From Acridotheres tristis (Eukaryota > Chordata > Aves > Passeriformes > Sturnidae): 64,000 nt of DNA. Below, in pieces: positions 11,866-51,200 of this stretch. The DNA is taken from assembly GCA_037013685.1 (NCBI GenBank), contig CM072886.1, positions 68,214,433-68,278,432 of the forward strand, in the 5' to 3' direction. The notes under the pieces were generated by a model. It did not search any database. It was not told where the DNA came from and saw only the letters and a list, made by a program, of their open reading frames with translations. The position numbers and the translations under genes are program-made. Positions within the stretch are counted from its first letter, which is position 1, and the number at the start of each line of letters is the position of its first letter.

Positions 11866-14398
11866 GTACTACAGCAAAGTTTTCCTCATCAGTTACACCT
11901 GCAAACCTCAGGCTTATCAAATACAGGCTGGTGTTAAATGAGAACCTTCCAGTCTAAGAAGCCAAAGTTGTTTCCCAAGTATGGTGCATGTCTCCAGAGC
12001 TGCAACCAGAGCTGTGGATAAACCAGGCAGAAAAATACTGAATATAGGCCAGTGTCCATCAGAGGTTGTTTCCTGATTTCTTACCCTGTAATCTTTTTCT
12101 CCATTTTTACTCTCACTCTTTATTTTTTCACTAGCCAGCCCACTTGAAGTTTGATTTAGCTCTGCAGGAAACAATAATTCTGATTCCAGACTGTTTTGGT
12201 AGTCGATGAACTCCTAGATGGCATAAGGTTAAAGTGCAGCCCCCAGACGGCAATACTGAATAGGCCAGTGGTGCAAGTGTGACAAATTAGGGAGAAAAGT
12301 ACACCAGGTCTCTTGAGTGACCAAACACCTGAAATTTCAGTAATTTCTAATTTCCTCTTTAGTAACCTGGTCTTAAGGACTTCCAGCAAGACTGCAGTCA
12401 AGAGCACCTCAGGTCCCAGTTACACGCAGAGAGAGCTGAGGTTTTCTTACAAAGAGTGAGTAAAAACTGTGAGCCTGAGTCAACCTTTGATGTAGGTACA
12501 TTTGTTTCAATGGAAATTACTTTTCATATATCTAGAGACAGCAGTTGAGAAAAAGGCCACACTTCTTTCTGTCACTAATATAAATGACAGGCACATTAAA
12601 TACAGCAAACAAAAACCCTGGAATAAACAAAATCAGCATTTATTCCTCATTCATCTTTTTACAAGATTGCTTCATGGTTTCCACAAAAGAACACATACCA
12701 GAGATACAGGAGTTAATCTACAAAACCATATATGCAAACCAAAGTGATAAGGTACATGAAAATCCACATGCTTCATGATTTAGTCGCCACATGTCTGTCC
12801 TCTAAATTCAAGGGAAGTTGCTGTGGGGTACACAAACAGTAGTTCTTCCACACCAAAATGAGATCACTAACAACAGACAGAGCTAAACAACATATTTACA
12901 AAGCACTATCTCTACCAGTCTTCATCTATGTCTGAAACATGTAGGTAGTAGTTCAGCTACCAAGCCTTCATGGAAGGTGAAACAGTCTAGCATTCCTAAA
13001 CGGATTCATGCAGTGTTTAGTTTTATTCACAGGAGACACAAGAACAAGTATGTATCGGTGATAAAAGTAGTATGTGAAGATGCATCATCCTCCTGGAAGG
13101 GGTTTGGAGCATCGGTGCTCATTCATCCATTCATCACTACTCTGGGTGCAAAACTGCATCCGTTACCACGTATTAAAAGTCCTAAAGCTAAGAACTGCCC
13201 TGCTCACTGGATCCAGTGGGACAGAATCCAGGTCTCTATCAGTGGAGAAGAGCTGACAAACATTTTCTTTTCCCACAGCTCCTGGTGGGGGCCATTTTGC
13301 TGAAAGAGGCTGTCAGTGATTTATAGTGTCAGCATTAAACTGAAAATGCTAAAATAACTTGACTTTTACTGCAGCAATTTAACCACTGCAGAAAAACTGT
13401 TTCTTGACTGAGATTCCTTCACTGCTAAATAGATTAAGGTTCTTTTTATTTTTACTGATCAGGACTGGTGCAAAGTAGATATTTTTGGCAGGAAGGCAGC
13501 TTGGTTAAACTGGGCTCTTCTACTACTCACATCACAAAAGGTGAATATAGCACTTTCCTTATTTATTTCTGTGAGCTATCCTGTTATTCCTGGTTGGAAT
13601 CAAGAATTTAGCTTGGCTTTAACTTTATTCAGCTTCTGACATTAGAGGGACTATAAAAACGAAATTAAAAACCAGCTGCTCTTGTAATCTCCAGAGTGGA
13701 TTATCCAGGTTTCCAACTGCTTATGCTGTGAGGGTACCTAGAGGAGTGACTGGCTGCAGGAGTTCACAAACATGGACATGATAGTATGGAGATATTTCTG
13801 CAGAAGAGGTTTTTATCCATTTCATAATCTTCAGGATGTACAACATACAAAAGCAGTTGAAAAACCATTAGTGTCCCATCTTGTGCCAAGTAAATTTGCT
13901 TCTAATCTTGATGTCAGTCTTAGACTACTCTAGTGTATCTGGCATCCAGTATACTTGCTGCATCTGAGTGGGAATAGCAGTGTCCTGATTCTTATGAGTG
14001 CCAGGTGATAGTCGTCATGTTCCCAGGATTTAATTTTTACATGCCAGGAAGAATGCACAAAACAAGCACTGCATCTGGGCAGTTCATCCCTCCCACCACA
14101 ACTGATGTTTCTATACTACTCTTGAGGTACCTGCAGTCTTCCCTGTCTGTCCATGAGTTAAATGGAATAGCAGCAGCTAGAGCAGTGTCTTTCTCACCCA
14201 AACCTGCTTACAAGCACAGCCATTCACAGTTTCCAAATGCAATCACATAAGCAAAAATTATAAGCAAACTCACACAGATGTAAATGACTTATTAGAACTT
14301 AGTAGCCTTAATATCACTATGACCTAGTAGAAAATGATGTGCCAAAAAATAATTTAACACAGTGGGCTTTAGCTATTAGTCATTACAGAACATATTTA

Positions 14399-14525
14399 AA
14401 TCATAAAATCATAGAATAGTTTGAGTTGGATGGGACCTTTAAAGGTCATCTCGTCCAACCTTCCTACAATGAGAAATGAGGTCTCCCACTTGATAAGGTT
14501 GCTTACAGCTCACCCTAGAATGTTT
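14399..14525 (-). mobile_element. CR1 LINE 3' end fragment
   Basis: The plus strand reads atcatagaat, then ttggatgggacctttaaagg and catctcgtccaacc. This is the reverse complement of the conserved avian CR1 3' terminus, which ends in ATTCTATG-type repeats. The element therefore lies on the minus strand and is 5'-truncated and diverged. It has no coding capacity. Confidence 0.85.
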
Positions 14526-14687
14526 CCAGAGGTAGGGCAAAGTAAAACAGAACCCAAACCAAACTTGCATATGTGAGCACACACACAAAACACCATGCTG
14601 CTCAAAGTACAATGAGACACAATTAGGAAGCCACTAAAAAGAATCTATCTCAAGCTATTATTGCCTAAAATTACAAGAGCCAGAAAA

Positions 14688-14963
14688 GATCACAGAATCA
14701 CAGAATTACAGAATTTTTAGGGTTGAAAGGGATCTCTGGAGATCATCCAGTCCAACCCCACTGCCAAGGCAGGGTCACTTAAAGCAGGTGACACAGGAAC
14801 ACATCAAGGGGGTTTGGAATGTGTCCAGAGAGGGAGACTCCATGATCTCCCTGGGCAGCCTGTTCCAGTGCTCTGCCATCCTCAATGTAAAAAAGCTCCT
14901 CCTCATATTGAGGTGGATACAAGACACAAAGGAACATCTCTGGAGACATTTTCCTCAGGCACA
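14688..14963 (-). mobile_element. CR1 LINE 3' end fragment, about 275 bp
   Basis: The plus strand starts gatcacagaatcacagaatt, continues agatcatccagtccaacccc, then has tccctgggcagcctgttcca and aaaaagctcctcctcatatt. These are the well-known reverse-complement blocks of a CR1 3' UTR and end of ORF2. It is 5'-truncated on the minus strand, as most avian CR1 copies are. It is separate from the copy about 160 bp away and less diverged than it. Two short open frames here are shadows of the repeat. Confidence 0.9.
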
Positions 14964-16843
14964 TTGCTATACACAGCAGTGATGATTACACAGCAGTATG
15001 ATTTTTTACCCTTGGTGATAATAAGGCCCTAGGTAATGCACCTCCCTTTTGACTCAGTGCTGCAGATCCAGCGTCTGTGGAGCAAAAAGCAGAAGTGCTC
15101 TTGGGATTCTTTCCTCCTCCACTGGACACCTGCAGGCCCACTTGGGTTTAACCCTGGGCACCAAATGGCACCTTCAGACGCTGAAGAGACTTGCTCAGTC
15201 CAACCTCCTCTGACTGTCCCTCCCTCAAATTCATCCCCTACTGCAGGAGCTGTTCCAAGAATGAAACAGTGGGACAATTTGCAGACAAGACTCTAGAGTG
15301 TGACCACCATTATCCATGTTATTAAGAATAGATGTTAAATGCCTAGATTGTGTTAGCACACTGCCTGGATACACAAGCCAGAGATTGCTGAGGGGTCCCC
15401 TCCTGAACTCATGCCTAAATTCTCAAGGTTGGGGAAGTATGTCCAGTTCTTCTATCCTCCCATGTTTTCCTATTTCTGACAGAGCACTGTACAGATGAAC
15501 TTAGGGGATGTGCTCAACAGAGGCCACATTTTCCTACAGCTCCTGGAGGATTTGTTGTTGACTCAGTACAACACACCCCAACACTGGGCTGATCTTCATG
15601 GCACTAAGCTCTCAATTACTACTCAGATGTATATATCAAGACATAATAAATCCTCTTAATTCAACTGAGTAACAAAGCAGAAAAGACTGTAGTCACACTA
15701 TTATTTTAGTATCGTTAATAAGATTCAAAATTACATGCAATTTACTCATGTAAAATCTACCAAGGGAAAAACAAAACCCTGATCCAATTCTACAATAATG
15801 GCACTAGAGTGCATAATGAGATCCTGTAATTCCAAAGTGGTTTGCTGAATTTTAGTCTGATCATTGAGTTGCTTACTGTACAAAAAGCTACACTATCTTG
15901 AAGACAGTCATAACAGGAGTGAGAACTCCAGCCCTAACAGAAAGGCAACTTTTCTATTCATTTTGACCAGGCAAATATAAATGGTGACTAAAAACAAGCA
16001 GCCCAGCTTCTACCTAAAAGTCATATGCTCATTTTCTTGCTTTGAGACTGCTCAGTCTTTCCCCAAAGAAACTTCCATTTCTGCTTGTCAAAGTTTACTT
16101 TAGTTAAGACTACAGAGGAGGACTTGAAGGTGGCAGTGCTCTACATCATATAAAAGTTACATGGTGTGTCAGGGTGTGACAGCAGTATTTGCAACCTCTG
16201 GTGCAACACATCAGTATTACTAAGAAGTCACAGCTGTAAAAAGCCCAGTTCATTTACAGCAGCAGTTTTAAGGGATGTACTACAATGATTTTAAAACATT
16301 GGATCAAACTGGCTGTAGAGAGTGTGATGGCCATGATGTCCCATTAATGGGCCCCTTTTTATTTCAAAAGGAACGCTATCCAGAAAGGACAAAGGTGTGA
16401 GAAGCAATTCATTGCGTGGTGATGAATAATACTGTTTTGTCCTTATGTTGATCCCTTTTTTAAAAAGACAGAACTTAAATATATAAACATATGAAATATA
16501 TAGATAAATATATAGAGATAGCTATGTTAATATGTGGTTTGATCAGAACTGGATTAAGCAAAGACAATGTAAAGACAGCATGATTAAATAAAATACTCAT
16601 TGCAATTTTGTAGTAGCATTTATATAGTTCTGGAAACAAGCAGTAAGAAAGCCATATACAGCAGTGAGTAAGTCTCATTATTTTAACTTCAGAGCTTTGG
16701 CAACTTAGATTCACTTAATGATAAGCCATAATAAAAAAATTTCAGGTGATGAATTCAGCTGTTCTGACTCCAATTTTTTAACCTAGTTAAAAATCAGAAA
16801 GGCTTGGGAGCAAGACAAGAAAACTTCATAAATACAGAGGATT
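14964..16843. other. Intergenic DNA between the CR1 copies and the MYLK4 3' end
   Basis: No gene or strong repeat beyond the AT-rich tract at 16.5 kb. Part of 16.85-17.62 kb may be the 3'UTR of the long MYLK4 transcript. Confidence 0.45.
16474..16518. repeat. AT-rich low-complexity tract
   Basis: Repeated aaatata / tatagata units on the plus strand. Low complexity only. Confidence 0.6.
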
Positions 16844-16849
16844 TTTATT
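16844..16849 (-). terminator. Candidate poly(A) signal for transcripts ending in exon 13
   Basis: AATAAA on the minus strand, about 770 nt downstream of the exon 13 stop. It is the first canonical hexamer that I find after that stop (an ATTAAA variant lies at about 17017). Position only; no transcript evidence. Confidence 0.25.
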
Positions 16850-17619
16850 TGAGCCTGTTCACCACTTTGCCAGTGGTCCTAATCAGTTAAATTAGCATTA
16901 AAGAGATTAGCTGATATAAAATCACCCTCTGTTAAAATAACTCTGAATTATACTTGCATTTTGGAGAACAGGGTCTGCAGGGGTACAAGTGAATAGTGCC
17001 TTGTTCTCTTTCTTGTTTAATTAATTCAAGTGTATTTACAGTGAGCAGTAATTCATCAGGCTAAAAAATCCTGAAATGTACCATATCACAGTTGCAGCAA
17101 ATTCACCTATACACAAGGAAAGCCTCATTTCTCCCTTCCACTGATGTTACATTAACATGGCTTTAACTCTGGTTGAGCTAATCCTTAACTCATTTTAGTG
17201 TGACAGGAAAAACAAACTTCAAACCTTCTACAGAAGGCAGCTTTAAATTTGCTGCAATTTTTTTTTTTCTGTTGTTTTTTTGAATATTATTTTACTCCAG
17301 TGTCAAAGGAACCTTGGCTAGAGATATAACATAATGACAGATTTCCTTCTGGGCTCAGTTGAGAAACAGTCAATTTTACATGATAATTTTAACTTTAAGG
17401 AGCCTTTGATAAGTAAATGAGGATATAAGACTAGATAAAGTTCATTATGAAACCAAGCTAATGTAGCACTTGCAGGCATGGAGAACGTGCTGCTCCAGAA
17501 GAAACACATTCCTGCAACCTGGAGAAATACTTTCCTTCTTTTAATAGCAGAAGAAGCAGCTCCACAATGCTGGGACTTGTCCTGCAACTGAAGTGCTGTT
17601 GGTCCATTTAGTAGAAGTC

Positions 17620-45142
<27,523 letters not shown>

Positions 45143-45297
45143 TTTGCTGGTTTGGGTATGGGAAGGAAAAGCTCTGATGATCAGCTGCTTGAGGACAATA
45201 TCAGTTGCAAAGGCTTTCCATCCAGGCTGCTCAGATATACAGCCAAGTTTGGCAACTCCAGCACAACTAATTAATAAACTACTCTCATGTATTTTGA
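45143..45297 (-). other. MYLK4: 5' part of MYLK4 first visible exon (5'UTR or further coding)
   Basis: Upstream of the ATG, the minus strand runs back 155 nt without an in-frame stop to a strong acceptor (pyrimidine run ctcttttctctgttttag, AG at 45298-45299). The 51 codons read KIHESSLLIS and later SEQPGWKAFATDIVLKQLII. The exon therefore probably starts at 45297, phase 1 if coding. Seen directly: acceptor and open frame. Inference: it is either 5'UTR that happens to be open or a coding extension joined to an unseen upstream exon. I found no matching upstream exon. Confidence 0.5.
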
Positions 45298-48200
45298 CTA
45301 AAACAGAGAAAAGAGCAAATTATTCAGCAGAAAAATGCCTTTCATCCATTCTTTTCTTTACATATATATATATCTATTTCCAAATGAAGTGAATATAGAG
45401 ATGCGTATCCTAAAAGCACTCGGTTCAGTGACATGCAGGTCGCTGCCCTAGCAAGGTCCATGCCCTAGCAAGGACCAAACTATTTGCACTCCAATGGCAT
45501 TTGACAGCAAAAAGGCTACGCGACACATGAGAAGTCATTAGGGATAGAGAGACTTTGGCAGTGGTGCTGTTGCTTTTCAAAAGCCTAGTATGTAATGTGA
45601 TTCCCACTCTGAAGAGAATAAGGGTCCTTACAGGGAACTTGAATGTGGATGCTTGAAATTGCTGTTTTAAGGTAAACTTTTCAGATGAAAACTTCTATTC
45701 CTTGAAAATCTGTTATGCCAGGCAGGAAGTCAATAGAGTGGTTAAAAAATAAATACATTAAAGAAAATAAAACAAGAAGGAGATGCTGGAATGCAAATAA
45801 TTTGAAAAAAATTCAGAGCCTTTTTATCTATGCTATATCTCAGCTACTACATAGCCAGCTCTATTTGCACAAGTAACTAGCTCCATAGCTAATATCTTCA
45901 TTTAATTCTACATTTATCAAGGCTGTTCTAATTTGCCACAAACTAAGAGGTTTATGTTTTACTATGGTCTGATCATCCAAATACCAAAATAGAACATTTC
46001 ATAGAGACTCAGCTCTTTGTTTGCCTGACAGTAAATGTCTCATGATCAGCGATTAATATTCCTAATTCAAAGAGTATACTTGAGTTTTGCTTTTGCAAAA
46101 GATCTTTGTTTCTTTCACAAAGACAACATTGGACAAAAAAGAAATTTCATTACTGGGAACAGGATTCCGCTAAGGGTAGGCTGAATCGTTGAGCACCTTT
46201 CATGTTGGTTATAAAAATAAAAACAGGATTTAAAGACAGAATAAAACCAGAATTTCTCATCTCAAGTCAGCTATACACCACAGGAGGAAGAAGTAAATCA
46301 GTATGGATCAGCTCGAAGGAGACAGGCTGCCTCTGAAACACAAAGAAACAGCTACCTTGGACAAATGACTGTCATAGATTGACCACACATAGGTCAATCT
46401 GCACTGTTGCCACATCTTTTATAGAAATAAACACATAAAGTTGGCCAGCTGGTTGATAAACAGCCAGACTGTTGCTCTGCTCAAAGGATCAAGAGCTTCT
46501 TTTGTGATCCCTGTTAACTATTTCTTTTGCCAGCCTTAGTTTCTCCATCCTTTAAACACGGAGTATGAGGGATAATTAGGTAAGGGATAGAGTGAGTTCT
46601 GAATACCTAACCCACTAAATAGTTTTTCAAAATTGCACGGTCTTCTCTTCAATTTCAGGTGCCAAACATGTCTTTTAGAGTCAAATACAGCTGAAGTTTC
46701 CAAAAGCTTCCAAAGGCATTCTCCCACAATCATTTGTGACTCAACATGTAGTCAGTGTTGATAATGATAAGCTAATTCAGGAGCTTGTTCTCTGGTTACT
46801 GCAGGTTCATAAGCACATTTGTCACTTTCTGGGATCAGCATGTTACTGCAAGTGAAAGTGAACTTTGTTCATGCGTGACCCTAAAACATGGATTGAAATC
46901 TCTTCTTTAAATAACAGGCACTTCCAAGAGGTAATCATGTGTTACCATGCACAGCATATTCACTGAGAAGGTTAAATATTTTTAAAATAGGAAACAGGAT
47001 TTTAAAAAAACCCTAACAATTTAAAGTTCACTATTTCATGAAAAAAGAATATACAGGATAGCAGTTTAAACAAGAGGAAGTAACAACAAAGCAAAAAATA
47101 TCACATCAGTTCCAGAAAAGTAGTTTTGTTTGAAGCCCTTTTTCTTATGTGCTAGAAACCTGAACTAAACTCTCCTGACAGTTTCATATCTGCAGAAGCC
47201 CCTGCTGGACACAAACTTCCAGAATATGCATTTGCATGTCGGCTAGCTGGCCAAGTTTGAAAAGCCATTTATCTTGGATGAAACGTCCCTGCAGGAGTTC
47301 ACAGTTAGCTTCCCCCGTCCCCTGCCCTCCCTGCAAACACAAGAAAAGGTTAAAGGTTTATTAGATCTTGCCACCCATTCAGCTAGGACTCCTGGTCTGG
47401 GAAGTTTCATAGCCAGAGACTGTTAAGTACAAGGATCCTATTCAAAAAGAACAATTTGCTAAAGCAAGAAATTATTAAAAGAAAAAAAGAAAAGGGCATA
47501 CAGATAGCAATGGTAAAATCATGTGTTATATTACTGTGCATAGCCACATATGTTAAACATTTAAATCTCTCCTAACAGTTGCCCAGGGAAATACTATGTG
47601 AAATACCTCAAACCAGTACTATAAACACTAATAAAAATTTAAGCTCTGTGAGGTAAGATCCTATTATCAAGTATCATCTGTAAAGTCCTACTGATTTAAT
47701 ATTTTACCATGACATATACTGAAAGGGTAGAAAGCAAACTATAAAAACGCTTCATTAAAAGCTCATCAGTATGTTAGCAGTTCTGTCTGAAGCTGAACTG
47801 AACTGGAAGAGAGAACTGCTATGTAGGGTCTTGAAAATAGGAATAAATGAAAGAAAACTAGCATCAGCTTGCTTTGTAGGCTCAGAAAGCTCTTGCCAGC
47901 AACTTCTTCACAGCTGGGAATCTGTGACCCCGGCCTCTTGGTCTGTAAACCAGAAATTATACATATATATAACATACCCAGATGCTTTTCAGGAGTTCAG
48001 TGAAAATTAATTACTTAAGGGAAATTGTTCTGTAAAAAATAGTGTGATTTAAAGTATTTGAATATTTCCCTCTTGGTGATATGAATTATTACTGCTACAT
48101 TATGAAATTCAATAATACTATATGTAAATAATTTGAGCCATTTATAATAAACAAATAGCTGAATGCAGCTTTTTTAGTGACTAAGATAATCTCTTAGCAC

Positions 48201-51200
48201 CTGTACCTATCATTAATGCACCAGATAAGCTCATATAACAGCATTCTTATTTTCATCTCACAAATTTTAGTGATGACTGATCATTGGATTTGCACAGCAC
48301 CAAAGATGCTTAAAAGTCTGCTGAGAATTAAGAGTGTGAGCTGCAGGAATGATTGCTTTCCATGTATTGAAAACAAAGAAACACAACTGATTGAAATACA
48401 TTAGAAAGAAGGCAATTCCACTAGTTTTAAAGATGACATGATTCCTCATGTTCCCAATATTGCATAATACTGCAATTCAGAATATTAACACTAGCCCACT
48501 GCACCATGGCAGTGACAATATCAGCTCAAAGGCTGACATTGAACCCTGGGAATTGCTGCACACAGCCGTAACAAACACCTGCTAATCAACTGTGAAAACA
48601 TATGGTATTTGATAATCTGCCCTACAGCTTAATTTCTTCTAAACAGTTGCTGCCCTGTTGGTGATGAATCTTTTGAGTTGCTTTTACATAAAAGAAAATG
48701 AACCCGTAGTTCTCTTTTACTTCCAGGTCAGTTGGAAAAAGGCCTTAAAACAGCATATACAATTTTCCAAGTGTCATGGCACTGAAAATTTGGAAGAAAT
48801 AGCAATAAAGCTCCAATGGATACATTGCTCCTACTGTGACTTTCACATTTTTAACATATCTGTAGACATGATACAGTGAGCCTGTAAAAGATGCCATAAA
48901 ACTCTGTACTTATATACACACATGGTTAAACGGGATATAGGTGAAGATTGGACACACTGGAGAAGTAAATTTTTCCTTCTGATTTCTCTCTTGAACTCAA
49001 ATTTCAGCCAGTATTATTTTCTCTGTACACACAAATATGGAAAGCTGGCTAGGATTAGGAAATTATTCCATCATAGCTAATTGCTCCCTAACACTATTAG
49101 CTGCCTGCTTCTGAACTGTGATGCTCCAGTTCAGAGATGCCCAGACCAAGCTTTTAGCACATTCCGACCCAAAGCATTAAAAGGCAGGAGGACCTCAGTT
49201 CCACAGTGTTTGGATCTCAGTCTCACAGGCATTAGAGAAAACACATTTGAAAAAAAATCATAGCCCAAAACATCCATCTTCTAATCAGTAAAAATTGTAA
49301 AAATATGTAATATTTGTGGTTAATTTCACATGACAACTTATCAGACCAAAGAAAGCCTGCTTTCTGCTTAAAGAAGCTGTTCACTAAGTTTTCATCAATT
49401 CTTGGTCCTCTGATCATACAGCTGAGCTGTTAACTACCCTTCCTTACCTTATCTTGTTCTACTGGACCCATGTTACCAGGAGTTACCCTCTCCCTCCAAG
49501 CTTTTTTAGACCGAGTCTTCTCAATTTAGTTCAGTTCAGTTCTTTATTTTTCCTAACAATTAAACGTCCAGACAGTGTACCTAATAAATTTATGTCTGCT
49601 GGCATGACGACTGCTACAACTGAACATTATCTGGAGAAAATGGTACACATTCATCAATGTTGAGTTGTTCTAAACAAGGTATCTCCAAAACTCCCATGTC
49701 CAGTTTAATATTTAACTGTAATGGAGGATTGGGATGTTTTTCCCTCAGAAATAACACGGGATGACCTGCCATGCATGAGTTTGCAGCATGTGTGTGATGC
49801 ACACTCCACGTTCCAGCCATTCCTCACTCGTGCTCTCCTGACATTTCTGTACCTGTGTCCTGGCAAGGATTGGGTTTACACAGGGAATATATTAAGGGGA
49901 GTGGGCTGCAGATATGTGAACAATTAGCTCTGACTTTCTAAATTGTCCAAAAATACTATCTCAATTTCCCTTGGTGCAACTGAAGTTGATTTCTTCCTGT
50001 GACATCCATGGATGACTAGAATAATCTGTTCTCTTCTCTTTTGCAAATACATTTAATGTATTTGAAGTTTATTATTGCATCTCCCTCTCAGTGTTCTCTC
50101 AAATATATAGTTACATTGCACACAAAAACATATTACCATTCCCTAGAAATGATCAGTATTGAGAAAAATGGGGGGCTTTTTCTTGAGTATTTTTCTGGAG
50201 AAGTTGCCTTCCTAGATGAAAAGAAATCAAAGATATTCTGTGTTTGTGGATATTTTAATAAATTCATTTGTGAAAATGGTACAAGCTAATATGTCATGCT
50301 GTATCTCCCAGAAAACAATGTAAGATTTTGCTTTCCTTAGAATATATGAATCTTCTTTTCTATTAAAAAAATTGCTTAAATCTTTAAAATAAAACCTCAG
50401 GATAGAGAAAAGAAAAATGTCATAAACAAACAGCAGGATGCTTTTCAGGAGCCCACATAACAAAATCACTATCCACTGTTTTATATTTCAATGAGTTAAA
50501 ATAATTGTAGAAAATTGCAGAAAAAATGTAGATAATCTTTCTTCGGAAGATTATCTGTAATTATCTTACTTTTCTGCTGACTTCTCATTTATTTTTATTC
50601 TTTTAAATGTCTAGTTCATGCCTTATATATCACTGCCCTACATATCCGGAACTTCTATATTCTTCTTTCTTCCTTAAAATGAATTCTCTCCTGCCATCCT
50701 GACTACTGTTTTGTCTTCAGCTTTATTCTATGGCTGATCTGAATTCATTTAATGAAAACTCATTCATAAATTAAGAAAGGTCAGGGTATACTTGTTATGC
50801 TACTTTTATGAAGTTCTAGTTCAAATTAACTATTCCAATGATCTATTTTCTACAAATTAAAAAAAAAAAAAACAAGCACAACCAACAAACCACTCCTATT
50901 TCTGAAACTCTGATCAAGAGAAATGCAGACTTTGTTCTCAGACTTTCCCCAGCAATGCATATTTTGTGGTTGGACTGGATACAGGACATAGCAGAGTATA
51001 GTATGTTTTACATCTGAATCACCAATTGTGCTTCAGAGATAAATCATATCTTTGTATTTTTCCCTATTGTGATAGTGGTCATAAACTGTAGACATAGCAA
51101 GAAAGTCTGTCTCCTTTAATCATTTGCAAATAAGGTGTTTTGAAGAAGATCCTTATATCATGCACAGAATATTTTTGTGTAGAAGTCTCAGTAAGATCCA

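Larger units (their letters stand above)
9903..14398. other. Intergenic DNA, no gene seen
   Basis: Holds the inverted repeat near 10.1-10.3 kb, a GC-richer patch at about 10.98-11.26 kb with chance open frames on both strands, and the candidate conserved element at 11.6-11.9 kb. No coding exon is supported. Confidence 0.5.
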
